The notes under the pieces: generated by a model
Told to the model about the DNA's origin: nothing
Seen by the model: only the letters and a program-made list of their open reading frames with translations
The model's database searches: none
Translations under genes and position numbers: made by a program
Shown: positions 45,564-57,826 of the stretch, one piece after another
Layout of the letters: each line of letters opens with the position of its first letter
Position numbering within the stretch: position 1 is the stretch's first letter
Origin: Neoarius graeffei
Lineage: Eukaryota; Chordata; Actinopteri; Siluriformes; Ariidae
Assembly (NCBI RefSeq): GCF_027579695.1
Contig: NC_083571.1
Location: forward strand, 73,907,375-73,971,374
Length of the DNA: 64,000 nt
Reading direction: 5' to 3'

Positions 45564-47500
45564 CTGGGAAAACCATGGAGCACCTTCCACAGACAAAAGG
45601 CAAAGGAGTCCTGATGTTTGCAAGACGCCGTCAAAGGATTGATGAAATTGCTGCAGAACACGAGGAGCTGAGGAGTAAAGGCATACCCGTGGAAGCATTT
45701 GTGGAACCTGAGACTGATGCATCTTCAAGACGTCCACCTCAGGAGGACATTCCTCCTGTCCAGCAAAATGGACAAATCAAGCATCAATATCATTATCATC
45801 AAAGTCAACAGCAGATCTTTCAGCAGCCAAACACTGGTATAAATGGTCTGGATTCCTGTCAAGATTCTTCAACATCCAAACCCCTTGTGTCCAATAGAAC
45901 GGCTAAACCTTTTCTGAGTGGTGCAAATCAATCCCCAACATCATTTTCTCCTCTTAGTGCACCAAGCCCAACAATGAAAAAATCTGAAAATATTTTCAAA
46001 GTTCCTGTACCAGTAAATACAAGCCCACAGGTGTGGTCACCCACAGGAGATATAATTGCCTCTCGCGATGAACGGATTGCGATACCAGCTATCAAGACTG
46101 TAATTCTGCCTGAAATGAAAAGAAGAGGAGCAAATAAAATCAACTCTAAAGAACCTGCAGAGGAAGACTACTTCAGTCTTGGTGCAGAGGCTTGCAATTT
46201 CATGCAAACTCCATCCATCAAACAAAAACACCCTCCACCAGTCCTTCCCAAGCCTACAATCAACCCACATTGTCCACCATGGTCTGCAGAAGATAATACC
46301 ACTCGCAGTCCCCTTACACCATCAAGTCCCCTTCCTGCACAACAGAATTGGGCTCAACCTCAACCTCAGCCAGCTACCAAACCCTGGGCTCCTTCACCAA
46401 CTCAGCCCATACCACAACATCATGTGTCTGAGTATTTACCAACCAAACCATCAGCTTCATATAAACCTACCTGGCCATCAGAACCACAACAAGCACTCAC
46501 TATTGCATCTCCTTTGCAGTCAAAGTTACCCTGGACTAAACCCCAAATTGATACCAGTTCTGTGGCTTCCTGCCCACCCCAACGAGGAAGCTCTTATGTC
46601 CGTCGATCCAAAGCACCACCATTTTCTTCAATCTCAGAAATAGGGCCCTCTGATGGTCCAATCCTTAAGGGGAAAGGTGCAGAACTTTTTGCTAGGCGAC
46701 AATCCCGTATGGAGAAGTTTATAGTAGATGCTGAGACTGTCCAGGCCAACATTGCCAGGTCTCCCTCACCCACCCTGTCCATGCCAAGCACCTGGAAATA
46801 TTCTTCCATTGTCCGAGCCCCTCCTCCTGTCTCCTATAACCCCATAGTGTCCCCTTTCTATCCTTTGGCAGCACAGAAGCAATCTCTTCCTGCAACTAGC
46901 TCAAATATGAAGCCCAAAGGAAACATGGAGAAACCAAAGACAGCACCAAAACATCTCAGTGTTATGGATGTGATGAAGCATCAGCCGTACCAGCTGGACT
47001 CATCCCTCTTCACTTACAGCTCCAAAGCTGAAGCGAAGGCTTTGAGCCCCAAAACATCCTCCATTCCTCCTGCAGAGTCCATGAGGAACCAGGTCTATAG
47101 CCCTAACTATCTCCATGCCTCATCCCCGGCCCCATCTGCAGGAAGTGGCCAGTCTTTTCAACAAGGTGCTCTGGCTAAGCCCAGTGGACCGGTGAGTGTT
47201 CCTTATCCCTTCACTCATCAGTCCACTCCAGCTGAGGCTTGTTCTGCTATACAGGCTGCAATTGGGAAAGTACCAGCACCATGCATGAAGCATCATGACC
47301 CAATAAGCAAAGCCTTCAAAAGCCAATCAACACCTCCCATTAGAACTGGGAGCAATGCTTTTCTGTCTGCTTCCTCTTTCCCTCTGAATAGTGAAATTAT
47401 TTCTAGATGTAGTTTGCCATTGGCTCCAAAGCCAAAATTTTCTGCAAAAAAGGCAGTTGCTGGTGGAAAGCAGTGGAAACCAGTTGTAATGTTGCACTAA
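45564..47500 (+). CDS. synpo2: Synaptopodin-2 (myopodin), main coding exon
   Basis: Encodes about 645 residues of the C-terminal two thirds of SYNPO2, an actin-bundling Z-disc protein that binds alpha-actinin and filamin. Landmarks in order (residues from the 45575 Met): [20 protein letters not shown] (9-28), NRTAKPF (about 108), [12 protein letters not shown] (about 161), [16 protein letters not shown] (about 196), [18 protein letters not shown] (about 368), [19 protein letters not shown] (about 408), [13 protein letters not shown] (about 468) and [18 protein letters not shown] near the end. Order and motifs follow human SYNPO2. The protein is proline-rich and probably disordered. The acceptor TTCCAG lies at 45563. 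Read through, it ends VVMLH-stop, like the mammalian WKPSVVEE terminus. A donor at 47486 (GTT|gtaatg) can splice instead to 50096. The PPPY motif that binds BAG3 in mammalian SYNPO2 is not seen. Confidence 0.93.
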
Positions 47501-47599
47501 AAACAGGGTTTTATACTGAAAAAGCACCTACATTTACAGTAGTTATTGAAAATGTAAATGGAAAGTAATCAAGATTATTTATAAATTAAAAAATGAAAA

Positions 47600-47600
<1 letters not shown>

Positions 47601-47684
<84 letters not shown>
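47601..47684. repeat. (GTTA)n microsatellite
   Basis: About 21 uninterrupted GTTA units within the synpo2 intron, shortly after the main exon. Confidence 0.97.
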
Positions 47685-48875
47685 TATAATATAATTACTT
47701 TGTGATTTTAACTGTGGAATTTTCAGCTGTTGTGTTTGTCTAAATAATTTGCCATAGAATTGCTCGGTATGTAGGTAGTTTAATTGGTAATTTTTATTTG
47801 ATTTGAAAGATAAGTGCTGGTGCAATATGTGTACACTGAGAATTTTTTAAAATTTGTTTAAAGGAGGAAATTTTAGATGACATACAATATTCAGACTTGT
47901 ATTTATTTCATACTGAGTAAGACAGAAGGATTTTTTTTTTTCTGGTAATCTCAGGAGAGCATTTATATCTGGTTATATTATTGCCAGGTGAGGAGAATTA
48001 TATCATAGTGATTTACATTAGATTGTGTTATTACTGTATTGAACCAAGTGTGTCTCGCAAAATCAGGAACAGATGTAAAGGTGATACCTGGCAGCCATTT
48101 CGCCTGGTGAAAAAAAAAGGACCGGTGGCAAAATGTAAATATTTGATTGGATTTTATTGGATTTGGAGTTTGGTTTTGTGACAACAAACTAAAGGGGAAA
48201 AATTAATCACTGCTAACCAAAGTGAGTGTGCAAACTTCTGGCGTGTCGCTTATTCAGCCAAGTAAACTGTTCTGTTTTCTGTTTTTGTAGCTTTTTAAGG
48301 TCTGTGTTCATTTTCTCTTCATTATGAACTCATTACGAGTGTCCCTGCTGAGCAGAAAGTGATTTTTTTTTTTTTTTTTACATACACACGCCAATGAAGG
48401 ACACTGTTGTTTCTAATCTTATGTAAAAGTGATAATATGATCCTGGTTTACATCTTGTTCCATTTGGCTTGTTCTTCTTATATTTCTCTAAAATATTGCA
48501 CTTCTTCTCCTTCTTGGACTTTTTCCTTACCTTATTAAAATTTTCTGCCAGCTCTGTCTGTCTTCTTTCTTTCAGCTCTGTCACTTTTCTGTACATTATT
48601 CTCTCATCACATTTTTTCATCCCAATTTAATTAAGAAATGCTTTATATTACTATTATACTGTTACTATTATACTATAAAAGTAATTATGTCTCCAGCAAC
48701 TGAACTAAATCCAGCAGGATCGTGAGCTCTGACTCTGAGATTATAACAAAAATTGATTCACCGTTTTATAGTTTGTGTCAAGAAAAATCAAATTATCTTG
48801 AAAGTGAACTATTTGTCAATAATTTACTTTCATACAACTCATGTGCTCCTTCCATTATTATTATTATTATTATTA

Positions 48876-49248
48876 TCTCATCTCATTATTTCTAGCCGCT
48901 TTATCCTTCTACAGGGTCGCAGGCAAGCTGGAGCCTATCCCAGCTGACTACGGGCGAAAGGCGGGGTACACCCTGGACAAGTTGCCAGGTCATCACAGGG
49001 CTGACACATAGACACAGACAACCATTCACACTCACATTCACACCTACGGTCAATTTAGAGTCACCAGTTAACCTAACCTGCATGTCTTTGGACTGTGGGG
49101 GAAACCGGAGCACCCGGAGGAAACCCACGCGGACACGGGGAGAACATGCAAACTCCACACAGAAAGGCCCTTGCCGGCCCCGGGGCTCGAACCCAGGACC
49201 TTCTTGCTGTGAGGCGACAGCGCTAACCACTACACCACCGTGCCGCCC
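48876..49248 (-). mobile_element. V-SINE/Mermaid-like SINE, type A, in an (ATT)n array
   Basis: Complete minus-strand type A SINE flanked on both sides by (ATT)n (48855-48875 and 49249-49286). It either inserted into an ATT microsatellite or duplicated it. It lies in the synpo2 intron between the main and last exons. Confidence 0.92.
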
Positions 49249-49288
<40 letters not shown>

Positions 49289-50095
49289 CATCTCAGTGAT
49301 AATAAAGAAATCCTGCATCCTGCTTGAGGAAGCTTTAGTAGATGGTTTTATAGGCGGTTTGTTTTTGTATTTTTGTGTTCTCAAGCTTTGGACTCTTTTG
49401 TTACATATAAACTGAGCTTTATTCTAATATCTGTCTGCATGTTGTTCTCTTTACACTGCAACAGCGTTCACTCCTTCCTAAATTTAGCAGCACACACGTC
49501 TATCTTTACAACACACTCTCCTTATTAAACACTGCTTCTGCTCAGGAACTCGATAAGGCCCACACCTGCCAACGTACCAAGTGCCTTTATTAAAGAGGTA
49601 AGTGCTGAAAAGTCTCCTCGTTGAAAGAAATAACAAGGACTCTTTCAGTTATTATCACATCACCGGATTATTTTAGAAGTTCAGAATTTTATGTCAGATT
49701 GATTTATAATTTAAAGTGATCTCATGAATACAGCAGCTGTAGATCGTATGAGAGCAGCTTTCAGTGTGGAACCAGGTTCTCCAGTGTTCCACAGTGTTCC
49801 TGCAACAAAGCATACAAAAGATACTGTATTATGTCACATGGCCATATTCTATATTCTCTTGTTCTATTTAGCTGTAGTTTAATGTCTCTCACTCTGTTCA
49901 GGGTAATAAAAGAAGCAACAGCTTTACATCCATAAAGAATGTAATTTTCTCCAGCGATATTAAAGATAGACACTAGGTGGCAGCAAAGACAACCACCATG
50001 AAACACTAAAAGCAGAAATCGTGGACATACAGTACAAATCATCTCTGAAGTCCATGTTCCTGCTCTGTTCTGTCCATTTTGTCTTCCTCATATAG

Positions 50096-50491
50096 GTCTA
50101 CAGCCGGAGCCGTTCCATGTCTCTGCCCCGGAGACAATCCTCCATGTCCGCCATGCCTCTGGTGTCCAGTCCAGGCTTCCATCCCAGCCATGGACTCATG
50201 GACAGGCGAATGTCCTGGGCTGAATATCCTGAAGCTCCTCCAAGCCCCCTCTGCCTGGCCAGTGAAGTCTTCAGCTCAGAAAATCTCCAGAATCCGATGA
50301 GCAGTGGCTTCCACTCCAGTGTGCACAGAAGGTCACTGTCTGAGGAGAAGCCAGTGGTTTATGGCCCACCGTTCAGGCCAGCACAGCCTCTCCCATTTGG
50401 CAGCAGACAAACCATGACCTGCTCTCTTCCCAGGAATTTCTCCCCTCACTCCGAGTATTCCCAAACGCACCGCGTCAGTTGGAGGATGTAG
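50096..50491 (+). CDS. synpo2: Synaptopodin-2, alternative C-terminal exon
   Basis: After CTCATATAG the frame reads VYSRSRSMSLPRRQSSMSAM and continues for 131 codons to TAG at 50489. The phase fits a splice from 47485 (V|V). The segment is rich in Ser, Pro and Arg with several RRxS-type sites (LPRRQSS, HRRSLS, DRRMSW), so phosphorylation is likely. It ends HRVSWRM. It resembles the alternative C-termini generated by 3' splicing in the synaptopodin-2 family. The exon is coding with good confidence. Exclusive use of either end is inferred. Confidence 0.75.
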   Translation, partial: VYSRSRSMSLPRRQSSMSAMPLVSSPGFHPSHGLMDRRMSWAEYPEAPPSPLCLASEVFSSENLQNPMSSGFHSSVHRRSLSEEKPVVYGPPFRPAQPLPFGSRQTMTCSLPRNFSPHSEYSQTHRVSWRM

Positions 50492-50969
50492 AGGAATTTG
50501 CTGCTGTGATCCACCTCACGCTGTTCACTTTCACAGAGCACAGAGACAGAAATCTAACTGCAAATATACAGAAACAGGATGTTAGAGATGCTGCATGCAG
50601 GACTGATGGATGTGGTGAGAGATGTAGAGTTGGATCACAGATGCTGGAGCTGGTGGTGGGTCTGAATTTTAACACAAAGTAGAAATGAAGACAAAAGAAT
50701 CAAAGGATGTTTATAAGTTTTATTCACTTTAAAGGGTCAACTGAGCACAAAACACTCAAATCTACCAAGTCATCAATATACTGAATAATGTCTGAGTGAG
50801 AACTTAATCTTACAGTTTGTAAGAAATGCTGAGTGTGAAATTTGCTTCTGGAGCTATGAGGCTAATGTTGCTAACAATAACTGCAGTTACTCGCTATTTC
50901 ACGCAAAATCATTTAATTGTATCTCTGCATTAAACCACATCTGAGGAAGATATGTTACATCACTAAACC

Positions 50970-51655
50970 CTGCCTTCTAGGTTCTGCCCTCTAAACCCCA
51001 CCCTCTAGGTTCTGCCCACTAAACCCCACCCTCTAGGTTCTGCCCTCTAAAGCCCACCCTCTAGATTCTGCCCTCTAAACCCCACCCTCTAGGTTCTGCC
51101 ATCTAAACCCCTGCCCTCTAGGTTCTGCCCTATAAACCCCACTTTCTAGATTCTGCCCTCTAAACTCCACCCTCTAGGTTCTACCCTCTAAACCCCACCA
51201 GGTTCTGCCCTCTAAATTTCACCCTCTAGGTTCTGCTCTCTAAACTCCACCCTCTAGGTTCCATGCTCTAAACCCCACCTTTTAGGTTCTGCCCTCTAAA
51301 CTCCGTCCTCTAGGTTCTGCCTTCTAAACCCCACCCTCTAGGTTCTGCCCTTGAAACCACCCTCTAGGTTCTGCCCCCTAACCTCCACCCTCCAGGTTCT
51401 GCCCTCCAAACTCTGCCCTCTAGGTTTTGCCCTCTAAACCCTGCAATCTAGGTTCTGCCCTCTAACCTCCACCCTCTAGGTTCTGCCCTCTAAACCCTGC
51501 CCTCTAGGTTCTGCCCTCTAACCTCCACCCTCTAGGTTCTGCCCTCTAACCTCCACCCTCTAGGTTCTGCCCTCTAACCTCCACCCTCTAGGTTCTGCCC
51601 TCTAACCTCCACCCTCTAGGTTCTGCCCTCTAAACCCTGCCCTCAAAACCACACC
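50970..51655. repeat. Minisatellite, CCCTCTAGGTTCTGCCCTCTAA
   Basis: About 24 units of roughly 28-29 bp with the core TAAACCCCACCCTCTAGGTT CTGCCCTC. Later units (51440-51620) are nearly identical while earlier ones are degenerate, so homogenisation is local. It lies between synpo2 and myoz2. Confidence 0.95.
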
Positions 51656-51659
51656 ATAG

Positions 51660-52179
51660 AAAGTTGAAGAAGAAATTTCACACACGTGTCAGCTGATTAA
51701 AGCATGTTCAGTTAAAATAAATATAATTACATTTTAATTAATAAGGGTGTAACTTGAAGAAAGAATGTTGAAAGTAATGAATATGAAATATCTTTACAGA
51801 AAGTCAGAATTTTCTGGACTACATGTTTGATGGTGTGGAACTGAGTCACATTTGATTTTCTGCTGGTTTTGTTTTTATTGTATTTATTAATTTCTCATTG
51901 CCTTAGAAAGAAGTTTAATCTTTATTTAAAAAAAAGAAAGAAATGCTGAAGTCACGAGAGCTGAAGTTCTGCTCACATTTGCTATATTTACTGACGTTTG
52001 TTCATTTATAAAAGTTTTGTTGTGAAAGTGATGGAATGTGAAGGCGTTACTCAGTGTGCATCGAGGATCTGCCACAAGTAATTATGTTACAGTTAAATAC
52101 AAATAAACAAATAAAGGAATAAACAAAGACTACCATTTCAGCTTTCTCATTAAAGATAAAATATCAAAAAGTTTTTCAC

Positions 52180-52223
<44 letters not shown>

Positions 52224-52418
52224 TGTGCTAGTAGAATAAATGTGCATTAAATATTTTTATAGTATGATAATAATGTAAAATAAGGTCATATTGCATTGGT
52301 GGATAAAAGTCACAAAATATATTTTAAGTATTATTCTCATTATATTTTATGTTAAAGCTGTAAAGCAGATACCATTCTGAAATAAATATGGAAGAGAAAG
52401 AAAGAATAAAGAGAGCCT

Positions 52419-52488
<70 letters not shown>

Positions 52489-52560
52489 CTGTCTCATGGC
52501 ATTGTCGGGATGTTGAGCCCATGCTAAAATTAGTCTATTGATGTAAGCTGCCATTCCAAC

Positions 52561-52624
<64 letters not shown>

Positions 52625-52796
52625 CCCCAGCCCTGAGTGTAGAGGAGGCGAGAGGAGTTTGTGTGTGAGTCGGACTCTGAGGTGACCTTATAACGTCCAG
52701 GTGGAACTGCGCACACGCACACACACACGCACACAAACACACACAAATACACACACAGGTAAGAAACAAACTTTTATCATAAATCTTACAAATCTA

Positions 52797-52856
<60 letters not shown>

Positions 52857-53385
52857 AAATGTTTCAGCTGTGATGACCTCGTGACCTTCTGCTTATATTT
52901 ATAAATTCTGCTTATAAACTCAGCTGTCAGACCTTTCAAGATTTTTCTGGTGAATCTTTACTGTGTGTGTGTTTTATAGTGTGTTTTATGGTGTGTTGTT
53001 GTGTGTGAGTGAAAAAGGGACGAGCCGAGTGAGGTGAAAAGCTCAGAACGTTAAAGGTCATGGTGTGATGTGTGGTTGTAGTGTTTCATTAGAACTTTTG
53101 CTATGTTTATATTCCATAAAATTCTGAATGAAGTTGGTTTGATGCAGTGTCAGTGTGATCTGTGAACGTTTCTGAGTTCTGCACATGATGTCCATCAGCA
53201 ACCAGTGGTTCTGAACACTTCAACACTGAACATGTAACGCAGTGCGGCGTTTGAGTCGTCTAAGACCTTTAACCTGTTAAAGACGTGCTAGTCAGTGACA
53301 TGAGGATGAGGAACCATGAGTGAAGAATCAGGAAGGATGTTCAGAGTCACTGCAGTGAGGAACAGCAGAAAGGTGCTGCTTTAAA
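51660..53385. repeat. Intergenic region with AAT, CA and GT microsatellites
   Basis: Contains (AAT)n at 52181-52223, (CA)n at 52423-52486 and 52573-52621, and (GT)n at 52798-52852. Long frames here come from the dinucleotide repeats only. A 5' UTR exon of myoz2 may lie here but I cannot identify it. Confidence 0.85.
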
Positions 53386-54020
53386 GTGCATATTCTGGAC
53401 CAATTTATTTTTTTTTTATGAAAGTATGTCCCTTTTCACACTTTTGCACAAGGCCATCTGTCTACAGCAGAAAAAAATAAAATAACAAAATGCACCTGGA
53501 AAAATCCCAAGGGAGTCTGGAGCCAGATTTGTGACGTTACCTGCGGAAGCGACACGGTTTCAGTGCACAGCCTGTGTAGACCAAGTGCTCCCATTTCTCT
53601 CTCATTGTCCGGTCTTTTGGAAAATGATGAGTACTAATCCCATCAAGATTGGTGTTGCTACACCCTCCTATGATACATCTGTTAACCATTTTAATAATTA
53701 CATGATAACGTTGAAGAAATTTCAGAAAACCACCAGGTCATTTTCTCATAAACAAACCAGCGCTGACATAGGTTTCAGAAGGAGGCATCCCGCAGATGAC
53801 GTCACGAAAATCAGTGTTTGCCGGGAAATCCAAATGCCAAGTTTTTTCAGAGGCGGACCAATTCGCCTCAAATGGCTTGATTTCAACTGAATTTTTCTGG
53901 TATTGCGCAAGGTAAAAAAATTGCACAAAATGCAAAATGTGACAGATATTTGACCAAAGTTTAATATAAAATAGGAGAATCACATTGATCTTGCTCCTGA
54001 ATTTACCCCTGATATGCACT
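53386..54020 (-). mobile_element. TTAA-flanked, THAP-bearing transposon derivative, copy 2
   Basis: Termini AGTGCATATTCTGGACC and CTGATATGCACT at TTAA sites (53382-85 and 54021-24). It aligns with 31706-32353 over its whole length, with a short deletion (53552 region) that disrupts the THAP frame and other small indels. Confidence 0.85.
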
Positions 54021-54024
54021 TTAA

Positions 54025-55113
54025 TCCTCACCTTCATCACAACTTTTATTATTCATGATGTCATTTAAATATTCTGATGAGTGAATGATGATGTGAGACG
54101 CAACATCGGCTCAAACCTTCAGTCAGAGTTTCCTAGGTTTCACACCATGTTTCAGTTATTTTTATCTGTTTACAGTAATCAGAGCGATCAGTACGACTTC
54201 CTATTACACTCACCGAACCTCAGGCTCCAAAATCCTCAGGAATTATTCTTTAAAATATGGTGCATTTTACTAAATTATAATAAAATACAAAAACACAAAG
54301 TGTACTGATTAAATAAGAAACATGATGCAGCTAACAGGAACTAAACTTTAAATTAATATTCATGCACACACACACACACACACACGTTGTACAGGTTTAA
54401 TGTGAGACACTGAAACACTTTTTGTCAGTTGAGTTTCAGATTTACAGATAAATTGAATTTATATGATATCGATATAAAAAAAGGAAAATTAATTTCACTG
54501 ATTTGATGCTGACAATCAGTGGATTTGTGTTTTCTGATCTCATAGCAAAAAAGGTAAAATGTATTTATATATATGTATACATTTTCATTCAAACTATTTA
54601 AAACATGAGCATTTTCATTTTATTGCCTTTGCTAATTTACACATACTTCATCACACAAAGCCCTGTTTGCATAAATGAATGTAAAATATTGAAAAGTTCC
54701 AATATAAATAATCCCTGTGAGAATATCATCAGTCTGCTGTTTTTGGAAGTCCGTGACTTTAACACTTTCCTGACTGATGAAAATCCTGAAACTGAAGACT
54801 GAAGGGTTTCTTCACTTCCTCCTCAGAGACCCACGAAGGAAGCAGTTCTCTATCAATCTGTTCTTAGTATTTATTCATCTCAGTTCATCTCCATGAACCA
54901 TGATGTCACTGCAGGGTGCTTTTAGACTGTGGGGTCAGAGAGATGTTATAAAGGTGTTATAAACTGTGGGACCAGTGAGGTGTTATAAATGTATTATAAA
55001 CGTGTTAAAGGTGCTAAAAATGTTATGAAGGTTTGGTGTCATGCATTATGTCCATCATCAATGTGTAGTTTTGTGTTCTTCTACACCTCATATGTCTTTT
55101 CCATCCACTGCAG
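54025..55113. other. Region 5' of the myoz2 start exon; no gene recognised
   Basis: AT-rich, with a short CA repeat at 54366-54385 and a CTGTGGGA...GTTATAAA decamer-like repetition at 54925-55000. No other exon was seen. Confidence 0.45.
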
Positions 55114-55224
55114 ATCATCTCGACTTACTGACCCTCATCATGTCACGATTCAGTACACTTTCAGCTCAGGAGAGAAAGAAGCAAGCAGCGGCCATTTGCA
55201 GTGAAATCCACGGCACTGCCAATG
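55114..55224 (+). CDS. myoz2: Myozenin-2 (calsarcin-1), start exon
   Basis: After the TCCACTGCAG acceptor the ATG at 55140 opens MSRFSTLSAQERKKQAAAIC followed by SEIHGTAN. It ends one base into a Gly codon at a GTACAG donor (55225). Human MYOZ2 starts similarly, with a basic QRKQQA block and EVHG. Myozenins are muscle Z-disc adaptors that bind calcineurin, alpha-actinin, filamin C and telethonin; MYOZ2 is the slow/cardiac form that restrains calcineurin signalling. The upstream splice acceptor implies a separate 5' UTR exon. Immediately downstream, within 30 bp of the donor, a 0.64 kb minisatellite begins. Confidence 0.88.
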
Positions 55225-55254
55225 GTACAGATTCCACACCCAACATTCCAAAAT

Positions 55255-55895
55255 AACCATAACACTAACCACAACACTAAGCACAACACTAACACTAAAC
55301 ACAACACTAACCACAACCATAACACTAATCACAACAATAACACTAACCACAACGCTAACCATGACCATAACACTAGCACTAACACCAATGCTAACACTTA
55401 CCACAACACTAACCGCAACACTCAGCACAACATTAACCACACCACTAACACTAACCACAACACTAACCAAAACACTAACATTAACCACAACACTAACCAC
55501 AACACTAACACTAACCAAAACATTAACACTAACCACAACATTCAGCACAACACTAACCATAACACTAACAATAATCACAACACTAACCATAACACTAACG
55601 ACAACACTCAGCACAACACTAACCACAACACTAACGATAATCACAACACTAACCATAACACTAACGACAACACTCAGCACAACACTAATGATAATCACAC
55701 CACTAACACTAACCATAATTACAACACTAGCCACAACACTCAGCACGACACTAACCACAATCACAACAGTAACCATAACACTAACCACAACACTAACCAC
55801 AACACTATCACTAATCACAATATTAACACTAACCACAACACTAACCATAACCACAACACTAACACTAACCACAACATTAACCATAACTTTAACCA
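55255..55895. repeat. Minisatellite, ACACTAACCACA type, in myoz2 intron 1
   Basis: A C/A-rich array built from AACACTAAC and CACAAC hexamer-like units lacks G almost entirely on the + strand. All frames stay open by composition, which produces spurious ORFs of 184-259 codons. Strong strand asymmetry (no G, about 30% C) is notable. Confidence 0.95.
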
Positions 55896-56024
55896 CTGTA
55901 TGGACTCTGGTCTGAAATTTCTTCACTTCTCAGTATTTTCCAAACTGCACTTGAATATTATAAGTAAATTTCTGATTTGAGACCACAGTCCTGAGATCAG
56001 GTTCTGAAACAGCACACTGTGCTC

Positions 56025-56125
56025 CTCCTAGTTGGCATTGTTAGTTGTTAGCATTATTGTTAGCATTGTTAGTTGTTAGCAATTTTAGTTGTTAGCATTG
56101 TTGTTAGCATTGTTAGTTGTTAGCA
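56025..56125. repeat. Short minisatellite, GTTAGCATTGTTAGTT
   Basis: About six imperfect units of TTGTTAGCATTGTTAG in myoz2 intron 1. Confidence 0.85.
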
Positions 56126-57601
56126 GGGTTTGGAGCGTGGTTCATGGGCACATTCTTCTCCACTCGCCAAAAATACATGAGACCACTGTGCTAGCAGCAA
56201 ATCCCTTTGTGGCTGGTGTTGTAAAAGTTTATTTTAGAGCCAAGCAGTCGTGTCAGGGGGAAGGGGAGGGGGGATGGAGCCTCAGTGGGCGATGGACAGC
56301 TGGAATGAGTTCAGTATGAAGATCATGGACAGCTGCGATGCTTTCCATCTCCACAGCCAAGCAGTCCACCATTTAAATCCATCCTGATGTCCTGCTGGAC
56401 TCCACACTGCTCCATTACTGCAGTCATAACGATCACAATGATCACAGCGATCCCCACAACACCCACACATCTCCATGTCACTGTCTGAAGAACAGGACAA
56501 TCTCCTGTGGGGTTTGAGTCTGACGTCACATGATGTTACTCTGAGAAAACAAATGTTTCCTCACGCATAGTTCAGGTTCTGTTCCTGCTAAAAGATTCTA
56601 CTCTCCAGGAAATCCTCTTTATTCACAGATTTATTCAGAGACACGCAACTAACAAGAACTCAAACAAAGGGGGGTTCAGGAAAGAGAGAAAGTGACACTT
56701 TAACCACAGCGCTGTTATATTCTACACTCTGATTGATCAGAAGGTGTTGATTAATTCTCTATAACAGCAGCTCTGACAATAGTGCAGGTTTATATTAATG
56801 CTCTCGTTCTACTACGTCATTGTTTCTACAGTAAAAACTCATTCACAGGGGCATGTCCAGCAGACACTCCACTGATAATAAAAAGATTAAAACCATGTGG
56901 AATGGTTGATATGGTGAAGCTTTCTGTCAGGAGAAATGTGTGTGTATAACATATCTGGAAGGAGTCTCCAGTGTCAGTGCCGTGTAACAGTCAGAGGTGA
57001 AGCTGGAACTGTAAGTTTCCTGATGTTTTCAGGACAGAGGAGTTTACACTTCTTTACAGTTTCTCAGGAACATGCTGTGATTTTTTTCTCTTATTAACTC
57101 GGAGAAAGAATAAAGAAAGACTGGTGAGGGAACGACTGTTTATAGCTGCTATAACGTCAGTGACAACAGAAACTCACTCATTTCACTGACGTTCCACAAC
57201 ATTAAATGTAGCTATAAATGGATAAAAAGTATGGCACGTCATTCTTTAATGAATAAAAATTGTAATAATTGTAATTGTCGGTAAATTGCTGCGGTATAAA
57301 AGGAATAAAACACATGGATGTGTTGTTATGGATGCTCCACTGTCACTCCACTGAATTGTTTTATTCCTGACTCAACACCTTCACTGTTCTGTATTAAACT
57401 CTACCACGACTAAACACTCAGTCTGAATTTGTGAAGTTTTTTAACATCATCTTCAGTATTAATGTCGTCTCTTGCTGCAGCATCTGCTTTTGAATTATAG
57501 CAAACTAGCATTATTAGTTAGCAGTACATTTTGTGTAGCTTATCCACAGGAGTGGCGGTGTGTTGATGTACTCCTCAGTAATATTCTTCCTGTACGTTTA
57601 G
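56126..57601. other. myoz2 intron 1, remainder
   Basis: No exon recognised. A minus-strand frame near 56300-56530 includes VGIAVIIVIVMTAVMEQCG, a hydrophobic run, but has no exon boundaries or known domain. Confidence 0.5.
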
Positions 57602-57768
57602 GTGAGATGATGGATCTGGGAAAAAAGCTCTCTGTTCCTAAAGACATCATGCTGGAGGAGCTGTCTCTCCTGTCCAATCGAGGATCACGCCTCTTCAAAA
57701 TGCGCCAGCGCAGATCCGAGAAGTACACCTTTGAGAGTATTCAGAACGAAGCCAACACCATCTTAAGT
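57602..57768 (+). CDS. myoz2: Myozenin-2, second coding exon
   Basis: Acceptor TGTACGTTTAG; the first two bases complete the Gly codon and the frame continues [20 protein letters not shown], then [20 protein letters not shown], then [15 protein letters not shown]. This is the most conserved myozenin segment: human MYOZ2 has [19 protein letters not shown] and [20 protein letters not shown]. The pattern [10 protein letters not shown] is closer to MYOZ2 than to MYOZ1 or MYOZ3. It ends in phase 0 at AGT|gtgagt. A CA microsatellite (57783-57824) sits just inside the following intron. Confidence 0.95.
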
Positions 57769-57778
57769 GTGAGTCATT

Positions 57779-57782
<4 letters not shown>

Positions 57783-57824
<42 letters not shown>
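57783..57824. repeat. (CA)n microsatellite in myoz2 intron 2
   Basis: About 20 CA units beginning 14 bases after the donor. Confidence 0.95.

Positions 57825-57826
<2 letters not shown>

Noticed and set aside
46179-46643. 154-codon ORF inside the synpo2 main exon
   Set aside because: Shadow frame of the synpo2 coding sequence.
50970-51655. Regularly spaced short repeats resembling a CRISPR array
   Set aside because: Repeat and spacer are both repetitive, units are degenerate head-to-tail copies, and the genome is eukaryotic. It is a minisatellite.
52324-52904. Open frames rich in Cys-Val or Thr-His
   Set aside because: Products of CA/GT dinucleotide repeats.
55150-55980. Three overlapping ORFs of 184-259 codons
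   Set aside because: They arise from the ACACTAACCACA minisatellite and have low-complexity translations in all frames.
56282-56529. Minus-strand ORFs with a hydrophobic stretch
   Set aside because: No splice sites, domain or start context; lies in a myoz2 intron.
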